64,000 nucleotides of DNA from Saprospiraceae bacterium (GTDB taxonomy: Bacteria > Bacteroidota > Bacteroidia > Chitinophagales > Saprospiraceae): contig JAHDGU010000006.1 of NCBI GenBank assembly GCA_020627535.1, positions 124,001-188,000 on the forward strand, given 5' to 3'. The position numbers and the translations under genes are program-made. Shown here piece by piece: positions 44,434 to 53,017 of this stretch (positions are counted from its first letter, which is position 1; each line of letters opens with the position of its first letter). The notes beneath the pieces were generated by a model that did no database searches, was not told where the DNA came from, and was given only the letters and a program-made list of their open reading frames with translations.

Positions 44434-45995
44434 AGCTCAGGCATCATTATTTCTACTTCAACATCCCAACCAGCACGGAGATTGTTGATTTCTTCTCGAT
44501 AAATATATTCTTCAGGACGTCTATTGACGAATGATCCTTGATCTCGGCGGCCATTTTGATTTGTATCTAGATGGATCTCGATCGTGTGTTTGGTGACTTC
44601 AAGCTCTCCCCACGAGATGGATATTTGGCTTGTACTATCGATCACTTTGGTTTGCAGTCTTTGAGATCCTGATGCGAGCGTGACGATATACTGTTTGGTG
44701 CTGTCTAGATTGGTGATATCTGAGAGGAGGACAGATCTATCTTTTGGCTCTTTCACTCGGATCCTCAAAGTATCTAGGCTGTTTACTTGATCATAGCAGT
44801 CTGTGATGCTGCCTTCCGGCAAAATGAACTCGTACTCGCGCTTTGGTTCCCACGCACCTGTGACGCGCAAAACCCGTGGATCCGTCTCAGAGATAGACAG
44901 AGCCAGACTCACAGCACCAAGAGAATCACTCGCTCTAGCACTGTCTGGTAGCATGTCCGAGATAGGGTTGGTCCACTTGATCATCAGTGGCTCATTGGCT
45001 GCTACTCCATAGCTATTGCTCCCAAGATCCCTAGAAAAGCTGCGATATCCTAGGCTGTCTTCTGGGACTTTGAGAAGAGCCGTGTCTTGTTCATCGCTGG
45101 TCTCGAGTATAAGTTTTTCGATAGGGGCTTTCGCCCAAATGAGGATGCTATCATTGACAGCTTCTTGCCACAAGATCAAGCTGTCTTCTAGATATACCTT
45201 GTCTGTCTTCTGATTGCACTCTACACGGTAATAGAGTCGATTGATCTCCTTGAGTCGAGAGCCTTGTAGGGGCGGTGACTCTTGGATGAGCGATAGGTCC
45301 TGCTCTGTCTGATTCCCATCTAAAACAAACGGATCATTTTGGCGAAAGCCGATCTTTTCCTTCCCGAGTTGATACTGTAGGTCTTGTGTCTCATCCTTGA
45401 TCGCAATGAGGTAGAAGCTATCCATCGCGAGATTTTTCAGCTCATAGCGACCGTCCTCATCTGTGTAGCTCAGATAGTCGGGTTCTCCTCGGATAAAACT
45501 ACTATCCTCGAGACTCCTGTAGAGCATCACCACAGTACCCGCAGAGGGCTTGCCTGTGGCCTGATCTGTCACGCTGCCGGTCACACTCAAAGAATCAAGA
45601 TAGCTACCTGTAGAAAAGACAAATCGCAGATTTTCATAAGGATTGGACTCATTGAGATCCGCGATTGCATTGCCAAATTGGAAGGAGTATGTGGTGTTAG
45701 CCCGGAGCTCTTCTTCTTCGTCAAACTCTACCCGGAGCTCTTTGCCGCGAACCGAGTATCTAGGTCTCTTGCCCAGCGGTGGCGATACGACGACATTGGC
45801 ACGCTGATCGAGTTGTATGTACTCATCGAATACTAGTATAAATCCATCTTCGTCAAAATTGGTCTGTTCGTCGGGTGTGGATTCTTCGAGATCGATGACT
45901 GGTGCATCTTCATCTTTGGGTCCACCTCCTAGATTACCGCTGCTAGCGCAAGCTAAACAGAAGATGAGGACAGATGAATAGACAAAGTATCGCAT
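44430..45995 (-). CDS. Ig-like domain lipoprotein upstream of lptB
   Basis: 521 residues. Lipobox at FCLACASS (Cys 16), then an Ig-like (Big_5-type) domain at about 30-125: [58 protein letters not shown] carboxypeptidase-regulatory-like beta domain follows (about 135-215, [20 protein letters not shown]) and then further beta domains to the end, where [20 protein letters not shown] is reminiscent of a calcium-binding turn. Conserved in Bacteroidota in my memory; function unknown. It is joined to lptB by a 4-base overlap. The gene holds one exact hairpin motif (45337-45350) and variants at 44811 and 45125. Confidence 0.82.
   Translation of the reverse strand: MRYFVYSSVLIFCLACASSGNLGGGPKDEDAPVIDLEESTPDEQTNFDEDGFILVFDEYIQLDQRANVVVSPPLGKRPRYSVRGKELRVEFDEEEELRANTTYSFQFGNAIADLNESNPYENLRFVFSTGSYLDSLSVTGSVTDQATGKPSAGTVVMLYRSLEDSSFIRGEPDYLSYTDEDGRYELKNLAMDSFYLIAIKDETQDLQYQLGKEKIGFRQNDPFVLDGNQTEQDLSLIQESPPLQGSRLKEINRLYYRVECNQKTDKVYLEDSLILWQEAVNDSILIWAKAPIEKLILETSDEQDTALLKVPEDSLGYRSFSRDLGSNSYGVAANEPLMIKWTNPISDMLPDSARASDSLGAVSLALSISETDPRVLRVTGAWEPKREYEFILPEGSITDCYDQVNSLDTLRIRVKEPKDRSVLLSDITNLDSTKQYIVTLASGSQRLQTKVIDSTSQISISWGELEVTKHTIEIHLDTNQNGRRDQGSFVNRRPEEYIYREEINNLRAGWDVEVEIMMPEL
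44811..44824 (-). repeat. dispersed hairpin motif, stem-swapped variant
   Basis: Minus strand TTTTGCCGGAAGGC, identical to the copy at 14553-14566 but read here as Leu-Pro-Glu-Gly, a different frame. Confidence 0.55.
45337..45350 (+). repeat. dispersed hairpin motif, GAAA-loop form (exact copy)
   Basis: Plus strand TTTTGGCGAAAGCC, antisense to the Ig-like lipoprotein gene, complement read as Gly-Phe-Arg-Gln. Confidence 0.7.
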
Positions 45996-46046
45996 ATCTT
46001 GGGCACAAACGTAAGGAGAGCGGGGGAAGTTATCTGAGTTAGCTGA

Positions 46047-46946
46047 CTATTTGAACTGTGGATGATGCGTCATAAGGACTTCTCGAAGATAATTGCGATC
46101 TAGATGGGTGTAAATCTCCGTGGTGGTGATAGACTCGTGTCCGAGCATCTCTTGCACAGCACGCAGATCCGCGCCGCGCTCTACCATGTGAGTGGCAAAA
46201 CTGTGCCGGAAGCTATGAGGACTCACACTTTTTTGGATTCCGGCCTTGGAGGCCAGATCCTTGATGATCATAAATACCATGACACGAGATAGTGCTTTAC
46301 CCTGGCGATTGAGGAATAGAGTATCAATGTGATCACGATGGATTTTGGCCTTGCTGCGCACATGATCTAGATAGAGATCAATATGCTTGAGAGCACGATT
46401 GCCGATCGGGATGATGCGTTCCTTATTATTCTTCCCCAAGACTTTGATGAAGCCAATATCTCTATAGATGTGCGAGATCTGCAGACCGATCAGTTCTGAG
46501 ACACGTAGTCCGCAGGCATAGAGGGTCTCGAGCAAGGCGTAGTTGCGCATTCCATTTGCCTTGCTCCGATCAATCTCCTCCAGCATCTGCTGTATCTCTT
46601 CGACACTAAGGACTTCTGGTAATTTGCGTTTGAGGCGAGGTCCTTCTATGAGCTCTGTGGGGTCTTGATTCACGACATTTTCCATGAGGAGATATCGGTA
46701 AAAGGACTTGACACCAGACAGAATCCGTGCCTGGGACCGTTCTCCCAATCCGATATCATTGAGCCAGTGGATGAAGCGCTCAATATCTTCGGTCTGCATC
46801 TCAGTGGCACCTGCTCCTGATTTTTCGGTTTCAGCATATTGCTCTAGCTTGTGCACATCAGCGATATAAGCCTTGAGCGAATTGGACGATAGGCCCTCTT
46901 CAAGGAGTAGGTAGTTTTCGTACGCGGTGATCAGACTCTTCCACAT
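46047..46946 (-). CDS. xerD: XerD-type tyrosine recombinase
   Basis: 299 residues, the usual length. With a partner Xer it resolves chromosome dimers at dif. N-terminal SAM-like core-binding domain (ENYLLLEEGLSSNSLKAYIA), then the catalytic domain: Arg in YACGLRVSELIGLQ, Lys in VLGKNNKERIIPIG, HSFRHSFATHMVERG (His-x-x-Arg), LGHESITTTEIYTHLD (His and the nucleophilic Tyr). The sequence type is that of chromosomal XerD and not of an integron or phage integrase; no attachment site or prophage gene adjoins it. It is divergent from the large MscS gene; the starts are 79 bases apart. Confidence 0.93.
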   Translation of the reverse strand: MWKSLITAYENYLLLEEGLSSNSLKAYIADVHKLEQYAETEKSGAGATEMQTEDIERFIHWLNDIGLGERSQARILSGVKSFYRYLLMENVVNQDPTELIEGPRLKRKLPEVLSVEEIQQMLEEIDRSKANGMRNYALLETLYACGLRVSELIGLQISHIYRDIGFIKVLGKNNKERIIPIGNRALKHIDLYLDHVRSKAKIHRDHIDTLFLNRQGKALSRVMVFMIIKDLASKAGIQKSVSPHSFRHSFATHMVERGADLRAVQEMLGHESITTTEIYTHLDRNYLREVLMTHHPQFK

Positions 46947-47025
46947 GGATATGATGAACTTAGCTCTGCCTTCTACCCAAAGATATCAGTACATGGATCA
47001 GAGTTTTTCATCACACCTTTGTGAT

Positions 47026-48591
47026 ATGATCATCACAGCCCTTCAGACCATTTGCCGGAAGGCGATCATTACACTCCTCGCACTGAGCTCGATATGCAGT
47101 GGTTCTGTACTTGCTCAACAAGAGGATCACTATGCCGTAAGCGGTGTGGATCTCAGTAGTCCATATCATAGTATGCTGACTCACCTACATTACTTGCAGC
47201 CTGAGAATCTAGACCCCAACAGTGCAGCACAGGTGATACCAGCAGAGATCGATTCTGTCTCTAGAGTGAGGATGGCCATCAAGATCAAAAAGATCTACGA
47301 CAGCAAGGGCCTATTTGTCTATCTCAACCGAGTCCCTGAGAATCCGGACTATCGAGACAGCCTCAGTCAGAGAGCTGTATATACGCCATTTCCTCAGGAG
47401 CTACCTGGTCTATATCTGCAACGACAAGCTGGACTGTGGCAGTACTCCAGAGAGAGTCTACGTGGTCTTGAGGACATCTATCGAGCGGCTTTTCCGTATG
47501 GCACACACTTGCTCGTGGATCAGCTGGACGTCAAGCATGGTGAGAGATTTCTCGGCTTGTACCTATGGCAGTATCTAGGACTGATTCTGCTGATAGTGAT
47601 GGCAGGTCTATTGTATTTGATACTGGACTGGATCGTCAAGAGGGTGATGAGAGCCATACTCAGCAAGTATTTTGACTTGAGCACGGATGCTGAGCGCTAC
47701 TTGAGAAAGTCCGTTCATGCTTTCAGTCTTTTTATCTGTCTCTTCTTGATCAGTGTGGTCCTACCAGTTCTACAACTACCGGTAGGCATCTCTAAGCTTG
47801 GCCTCCTTGTCCTAGGTATCCTGATGAAGATCCTGTGGGTGGTGATATTTCTTTATGCGATCAGCTTGGTCTCATTGTACTTGAGCGCTGTCGCGCAAAA
47901 AACTGATAACCGTCTGGATGATCAGTTTATACCACTGCTGACCAAGGTGCTCCGGATTATCGTGGTGCTTGTTGGGATCATGAGTATCCTACATAGCCTA
48001 GATATCAATATTACTGCCCTGATCGCAGGTGTGAGTATCGGAGGCTTGGCGCTTGCTTTGGCAGCACAGGACACAGTGAAAAACCTGATTGGTTCCATCA
48101 TGATTTTTGTGGACAAGCCATTTCAGGTGGGGGATTACATTACTGCCTCTGGTTTTGCGGGCACTGTGAGAGAAGTGGGTTTTCGTACCACGCGCATTGA
48201 GACCTCAGATACATCTATAATTGCCGTACCCAATGGAACAATAGTCAATACCGAGGTGACCAATCTCGGTGTGCGGACCAAAAGACTATTTCTGCTTCAT
48301 CTCGCAGTACAGCGCTCTGCGAGTTCCGATCAGTTGGAGTCGTTCATGTCGGATCTCCGGACTGGTATTTCAGAGGTGCGATCGGTGATTGCTGATACCC
48401 TGATTGTGAGATTGACCTCTATCGAGCAATCTGCTCTTCACGTCATGATCAGAGCTCATCTTGATACCACAGATTACTACGTAGAGCTGGAGGACAAAGA
48501 GAAGATCAATATGACCGTGCTAGCCACTGCCGAAAAAAACGGGGTCATCTTGGCCTATCCGACACAGACCATTCACTTGCAAAACCCTTAG
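47026..48591 (+). CDS. large MscS-family mechanosensitive channel
   Basis: 521 residues from ATG 47026 (MIITALQTICRKAIITLLAL), which gives a signal peptide ending near SVLAQ; the frame is open to 46927 but that would run into xerD. A periplasmic N-terminal region (about 35-185) comes before five or so membrane segments (about 190-360), then the MscS pore and beta domain: GVSIGGLALALAAQDTVKN, VDKPFQVGDYITASGFAGTV, VREVGFRTTRIETSDTSII, AVPNGTIVNTEVTNLG. Such large members act as osmotic or lipid-linked channels. ATCACACCTTTGTGAT (47010-47025), a 6-bp inverted repeat, abuts the ATG. A stem-swapped hairpin motif copy is at 47050-47063. The glutamate synthase-like gene follows after 5 bases. Confidence 0.88.
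   Translation: MIITALQTICRKAIITLLALSSICSGSVLAQQEDHYAVSGVDLSSPYHSMLTHLHYLQPENLDPNSAAQVIPAEIDSVSRVRMAIKIKKIYDSKGLFVYLNRVPENPDYRDSLSQRAVYTPFPQELPGLYLQRQAGLWQYSRESLRGLEDIYRAAFPYGTHLLVDQLDVKHGERFLGLYLWQYLGLILLIVMAGLLYLILDWIVKRVMRAILSKYFDLSTDAERYLRKSVHAFSLFICLFLISVVLPVLQLPVGISKLGLLVLGILMKILWVVIFLYAISLVSLYLSAVAQKTDNRLDDQFIPLLTKVLRIIVVLVGIMSILHSLDINITALIAGVSIGGLALALAAQDTVKNLIGSIMIFVDKPFQVGDYITASGFAGTVREVGFRTTRIETSDTSIIAVPNGTIVNTEVTNLGVRTKRLFLLHLAVQRSASSDQLESFMSDLRTGISEVRSVIADTLIVRLTSIEQSALHVMIRAHLDTTDYYVELEDKEKINMTVLATAEKNGVILAYPTQTIHLQNP
47050..47063 (+). repeat. dispersed hairpin motif, stem-swapped variant
   Basis: Plus strand ATTTGCCGGAAGGC (first T changed to A), in the signal-peptide codons of the large MscS gene, read as Cys-Arg-Lys-Ala. 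Confidence 0.5.
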
Positions 48592-48596
48592 TAGAT

Positions 48597-50222
48597 ATGC
48601 ATATGCGCACGATGTTTATTCTTCTTTCCATCATTGTGGTGGCATTGTTGGTTTGTTTCGGACTCCTTGGGCACCAGTGGTCATGGTGGACTCTTGGTGG
48701 TTTGAGTCCTGTAATACTTCTGGGATGGTCGGATGTACTGCAAAAAAAGCAGTCGATCCGTCGGAATTTTCCGGTGCTGGGATGGACGCGCTATGCTGCC
48801 GAGTGGATGAGACCAAAGGTCTATCAGTACTTTGTAGAGCCGGATACAGAAGGACGACCATTCAACCGACTTTTTCGCTCCATTGTCTATCAAAGATCAA
48901 AGACGGAGCTTTCTACCAATCCTTTTGGGACGCAGCTCGATGTCTACGAGGAAGGCTATGAATGGATGAGTCATAGTATAGCAGCTATCGACCACCATAA
49001 GCTAGATAGTGATCCACGAGTGATGATTGGTGGCCCAGACTGCAAGCAGCCGTATTCCTGTAGTCTCTTCAATGTGTCTGCCATGAGCTTTGGCTCTCTC
49101 AGCAAGAATGCCATCATGGCACTCAATGGTGGCGCACAGCTAGGTGGCTTCGCTCACAATACAGGAGAAGGTGGAATAAGCCCTTATCATGATGAACATC
49201 GTGGCGACCTGATCTACCAGATCGGTACGGGTTACTTCGGCTGTAGATCGGCTGACGGCAACTTTGATGACGAACTCTATCGACAGCGCACATCGGCAGA
49301 TAATGTGAGGATGATCGAGCTGAAACTATCGCAAGGGGCTAAGCCGGGCCATGGCGGTATATTGCCGGCCAAAAAGGTAACAGCAGAGATTGCCAAGATT
49401 CGGAACATTGAGATGGGCAAAGATGTATTGTCTCCACCCTACCACAAGGCCTTTGACACACCGATTGGTTTGTTAGAATTGATCAAGAGGATGCAGGATC
49501 TTTCGGGTGGAAAGCCTGTAGGGTTTAAATTATGTGTGGGTCATAGGGCTGAGTTCATCTCCATCTGTAAGGCAATGCTCGATACGGGTATCAAGCCGGA
49601 CTTTATCTCAGTAGATGGTGGCGAAGGTGGCACTGGAGCCGCACCTCTCGAATTTAGCAATAGTGTGGGTATGCCTTTCAAAGAAGGCGTGGCCTTCGTC
49701 TACAACATCCTGGAGGGATTTGACCTCAAGAAGGATATCAAGATCATCGCTGCTGGTAAGGTGGTGACTGGCTTTCACATCTTCCGAGCGCTAGCTCTCG
49801 GTGCAGATGCTTGCTACAGTGCAAGAGCGATGATGATGGCTGTCGGCTGCATACAAGCACTGGAATGCAACAAGAACACCTGTCCAGTAGGTGTCGCAAC
49901 GCAAGATGAGGCACTGGTCAAGGGACTCGTCGTAGAAGATAAGAAGCATCGTGTCGCCAACTATCACCGAGAAACCATCAGATCGTTTGTCGAACTCATG
50001 GGCGCTGCTGGCATCTCTGATCCAGATATGATCAATAGATCTCACATCAACCGGAGACTCAGCGAGACTAGTAGTGGCAGATATGATCAGATCTATCAGT
50101 ACATACCAAGAGGATGTCTCCTTCAAGATGAAACGGTGCCTGATGCACTCAGGGCAGACATGGAACTCTCATCCGCGGAGAGCTTCTTGCTACGGCAGCC
50201 CATTGAAAAGCTTCATTTATGA
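48597..50222 (+). CDS. FMN-binding glutamate synthase family protein
   Basis: 541 residues. One or two N-terminal membrane segments (about 5-45) are followed by the FMN-binding TIM barrel of the glutamate synthase central/alpha-like domain: FNVSAMSFGSLSKNAIMALN, GGFAHNTGEGGISPYH, QGAKPGHGGILPAKKV, ISVDGGEGGTGAAPLEF and the 3Fe-4S cysteines CIQALECNKNTCPVG. It lacks the glutaminase domain and the NADPH subunit, so it is not a complete glutamate synthase; the electron donor and real substrate are unknown. Bacteroidota and many other bacteria have such stand-alone proteins. It follows the large MscS gene by 5 bases. Confidence 0.9.
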   Translation: MHMRTMFILLSIIVVALLVCFGLLGHQWSWWTLGGLSPVILLGWSDVLQKKQSIRRNFPVLGWTRYAAEWMRPKVYQYFVEPDTEGRPFNRLFRSIVYQRSKTELSTNPFGTQLDVYEEGYEWMSHSIAAIDHHKLDSDPRVMIGGPDCKQPYSCSLFNVSAMSFGSLSKNAIMALNGGAQLGGFAHNTGEGGISPYHDEHRGDLIYQIGTGYFGCRSADGNFDDELYRQRTSADNVRMIELKLSQGAKPGHGGILPAKKVTAEIAKIRNIEMGKDVLSPPYHKAFDTPIGLLELIKRMQDLSGGKPVGFKLCVGHRAEFISICKAMLDTGIKPDFISVDGGEGGTGAAPLEFSNSVGMPFKEGVAFVYNILEGFDLKKDIKIIAAGKVVTGFHIFRALALGADACYSARAMMMAVGCIQALECNKNTCPVGVATQDEALVKGLVVEDKKHRVANYHRETIRSFVELMGAAGISDPDMINRSHINRRLSETSSGRYDQIYQYIPRGCLLQDETVPDALRADMELSSAESFLLRQPIEKLHL

Positions 50223-50312
50223 GAAATAATCCCCCTCTTCTGTAACGAACAGCACGCACGGGGCATTTAATAGAGCGTAGACCAAGTTGTCTATCCTAGA
50301 ATTGAAATTATC

Positions 50313-50900
50313 ATGAGACTACTAATACTATTATTCTTTGGCGCCCTGCTAGCCGTCTCTTGTCAACCCAATGAGATTCTCGAGCCGAGAGGTGATATCG
50401 AGATCGAAGAGCCTGATCCAGAAGAGACGAGCGAGGATCGAGGAGAGACCACCCTCCATACAGAGACAGGTGATGTGATAGAGCTGGATGCGCACGCGCG
50501 TTTTGAAGATTATGGTGGTTTTGGGCCACTTATTGTCACCAATGTGGAAGATGTCTGTGACACCATTAATTTTTTCCCGACAGAAGACTACTCATTTTTC
50601 TTCTTCATGTTTGCTGATAGTGGTCAAGTTTTCGATGACATTGGAGGTTTTGTTTTCTTGGAATCCGAGGAGGGAGAGTGGATCACAGCTCACGCCTGTG
50701 AGGGAGCCCTGTATTTTGACGATGAAACTGGAGAATACATTGAGGCAGAATTTAACCTCGAAGTCGAAGAGTTTACCGAGGAGAAAATCAAGATTTACTT
50801 AGATGCCGATTTTATTATCGACTATGACCCTGTGAATGGTTTACCTACTCGACTCACCCGACTGGTATTTGAAATCATCGCCCCCATAGCACATTGCTGA
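50313..50900 (+). CDS. acidic lipoprotein upstream of an ECF sigma gene
   Basis: 195 residues. Lipobox LLAVSCQ (Cys 17), then a highly acidic linker (IEIEEPDPEETSEDRGE) and a beta-rich domain of about 140 residues with two Cys pairs (VEDVCDTINFFPTEDY, ITAHACEGALYF) and a Cys at the very C-terminus (APIAHC). No family recognised. Its stop TGA and the sigma factor ATG overlap by one base (TGATG), so the two are translationally coupled. A surface or periplasmic sensor for the sigma system is a fair guess. The 90-base leader holds no clear -7 box. Confidence 0.75.
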   Translation: MRLLILLFFGALLAVSCQPNEILEPRGDIEIEEPDPEETSEDRGETTLHTETGDVIELDAHARFEDYGGFGPLIVTNVEDVCDTINFFPTEDYSFFFFMFADSGQVFDDIGGFVFLESEEGEWITAHACEGALYFDDETGEYIEAEFNLEVEEFTEEKIKIYLDADFIIDYDPVNGLPTRLTRLVFEIIAPIAHC

Positions 50901-51460
50901 TGTACGATGAGCAATATTTGATAGACGAATGTCGCAAAGGCAATAAGCTGGCTTGGGAGAAGCTCTACAAGCACTGGTCATCTTATTGCTATACGATCTT
51001 GCAGCGCTACGGCATCTCACAAGAGGATATGCCAGATCTGATGCAAGAAACTTTCGTACAGGTATTTCTCAATCTGAACAAGTTCAATAAACAGAAAGGA
51101 GAATTTAAGTACTGGCTACGCAGACTTACGATCAACAAGGCACTCATGCATCTCAGGAAGCTCAGAGCACAGCAAAAAGTGAAAATTATTGACATCGAAG
51201 ATGCCAATACTATTCCTGACAAGGAGACGCTAGGTATGGAGTCATTGAGCAAAACACAGATCATGGAGATCATCAAGTCAATGCCAGAATGTCTCAGACT
51301 GGTTTTCAACCTGAGCATATTTGACGGATACAATCACAAAGAAATATCAGAAGCCCTCGATATTACAGAACAAAATTCACGGACGAGACTCAATCGTGCC
51401 AAGGTGTGGCTCAGAAAGAGTGTCACCGTGAAACAAACACTCACGGCGTATGGACTCTAA
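50900..51460 (+). CDS. ECF-family RNA polymerase sigma factor
   Basis: 186 residues from ATG 50900 (MYDEQYLIDECRKGNK); two in-frame codons upstream are unlikely. Sigma region 2 is seen in AWEKLYKHWSSYCYTILQRY and DLMQETFVQVFLNLNKF, and WLRRLTINKALMHLRKL (region 2.4 end); region 4 with a helix-turn-helix is LSIFDGYNHKEISEALDITE and NSRTRLNRAKVWLRKS. It belongs to the large group of Bacteroidota ECF factors. Its last 11 bases overlap the next gene, whose product begins with a short cytoplasmic segment before a membrane helix, as in an anti-sigma factor. Autoregulation of the three-gene operon is likely but not shown. Confidence 0.92.
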   Translation: MYDEQYLIDECRKGNKLAWEKLYKHWSSYCYTILQRYGISQEDMPDLMQETFVQVFLNLNKFNKQKGEFKYWLRRLTINKALMHLRKLRAQQKVKIIDIEDANTIPDKETLGMESLSKTQIMEIIKSMPECLRLVFNLSIFDGYNHKEISEALDITEQNSRTRLNRAKVWLRKSVTVKQTLTAYGL

Positions 51461-53012
51461 CAGACTAGATAAAGTCCTCCGAGACAAGATGGATCAGGAA
51501 GCCAAAGTAGAGCTTCCTGTCGAACTCAGTTGGGATAGACTAGGTCCAGGTATTACGGCTCAGGTAGATGCTGAGCGCAAAAAACGTAGACGGATCCTCT
51601 GGCTCTGGCTGGCATCATTGCTTGCTCTGGTGGTGGTGACCTCGTCGATCCTCTTCTGGCAATTGAAGACGTCCGATACAGCTAAGCTGTCATCTGCGGA
51701 TGCTCTTGATCAGATACAGATACCTAGTAGATCAGAAGCATCTAGAATCCATCTACAGGAGGAAGAACCGATGGCTATACCTCAAGAAGACCCAAGTAGT
51801 GCAGATCAAGTGCATGCGCAAGATCCGTCCGCAGAGAGCAAAGTCCAGAGTATAGATAGGGCTTCTCAGCCAGTGACTAGTGTGAGTGACACGGAGACGG
51901 AGGTTTCTCAAGAGGCCCAGAATCCACAGCAGACTTGGCAGCGCAGATCTGTCTCTGACTCCAACACAGATGTCGAAACCACTGTGCCAAAAAATACCAG
52001 TACAGAAGTACCGATGGCAACCAACGAAATAGAGCGTTCTACAAATCTTCAAGAGTCTAGACCTTTTAGCGGAAGCGAAAATCTAGATCAAGAAGGAGCC
52101 TCAAATCGTACCGGAAATACGCAACCAGATAATGTATCAAGTACTGCCCTGATCGATCTCAATGACCAAGATCTCCGAGCTGCAGAAAGTGCCCAACCAC
52201 TGTCGACCATCTTCCACAATATTGATGTGGTCGCATCGCCAGTAGTACTGAGCAATCCCATTGCGCTAGAGGACTTGAAGGTGGACGACAAAGTGGCGTT
52301 TATGAGATATAGCCAACTAGGCCTGAGCTCAGGGTTGCACTACTACCGAGATCAGCTGAGTATGCCCATCTCGGACTCGAGGAAGTTTCTTGAACTAGAT
52401 GAGAGCTTCGACAATATCGCAGGTGTCAATGCGGAATTGAGTTATCGTCATTATCTAGGGCCAAAGCTATTTGTAGAGACAGGACTTGTGGGATCGATGA
52501 GTCGCTACAGATTTGATCACTCCAGTATATCAGAAGCGGATACCACTCTTTCCAATTGGCTCGTAGAACTACGGACTAATAATCTTACGGGTGATACTGA
52601 AGAAGTATTGGGTGACACCATGACCACATATACCTTCACATCGCGATATCTTCAGTACAGCGAGCTATATCATCTTGCGATTCCGATGAAGATTGGCGCC
52701 TACGTAGACCTTGGTCGATTCCAAGCTTCATTGGCGACGGGTCCTCAGTTGATGTGGGTCATTGGCGCAGATGGTCTCTCACAAGGACTAGACTACAGTG
52801 TCATGGACGCAAGTGATAGACAAGATCGAGGTCTTAAGCTGGCATGGTTGGCAGATGTCCGACTGGACTACGAGATCAGTGATCACTACAGCATTTTTGT
52901 GTCTGCATCGGGTGCGAAAAGTATCAGCAACGTGGTCAGCTCGCAAGCACTTTCTAGTCAAAACAGGCCACTCGGATTGCGAAGCAATCTTGGTATTGCC
53001 TTGAAGTTGTAG
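51450..53012 (+). CDS. anti-sigma-like membrane protein with C-terminal outer-membrane beta-barrel-like domain
   Basis: 520 residues in three parts. (1) A cytoplasmic N-terminus of about 48 residues (LDKVLRDKMDQEAKVELPVE, then RKKRRR) and one membrane helix (about 49-71, ILWLWLASLLALVVVTSSIL). (2) A long Ser/Gln/Glu-rich, low-complexity linker (about 75-265). (3) A C-terminal domain (about 275-520) of alternating strands like the PorT/OMP beta-barrel family: LGLSSGLHYYRD, ELSYRHYLGPKLFVETGLVG, LAIPMKIGAYVDLGRFQ, LGLRSNLGIALKL. A single chain would then link cytoplasm, inner membrane, periplasm and outer membrane. The N-terminus is long enough to hold a sigma factor. It overlaps the sigma gene by 11 bases. 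The barrel is predicted from pattern only. Confidence 0.72.
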   Translation: MDSNRLDKVLRDKMDQEAKVELPVELSWDRLGPGITAQVDAERKKRRRILWLWLASLLALVVVTSSILFWQLKTSDTAKLSSADALDQIQIPSRSEASRIHLQEEEPMAIPQEDPSSADQVHAQDPSAESKVQSIDRASQPVTSVSDTETEVSQEAQNPQQTWQRRSVSDSNTDVETTVPKNTSTEVPMATNEIERSTNLQESRPFSGSENLDQEGASNRTGNTQPDNVSSTALIDLNDQDLRAAESAQPLSTIFHNIDVVASPVVLSNPIALEDLKVDDKVAFMRYSQLGLSSGLHYYRDQLSMPISDSRKFLELDESFDNIAGVNAELSYRHYLGPKLFVETGLVGSMSRYRFDHSSISEADTTLSNWLVELRTNNLTGDTEEVLGDTMTTYTFTSRYLQYSELYHLAIPMKIGAYVDLGRFQASLATGPQLMWVIGADGLSQGLDYSVMDASDRQDRGLKLAWLADVRLDYEISDHYSIFVSASGAKSISNVVSSQALSSQNRPLGLRSNLGIALKL

Positions 53013-53017
53013 CAGGA

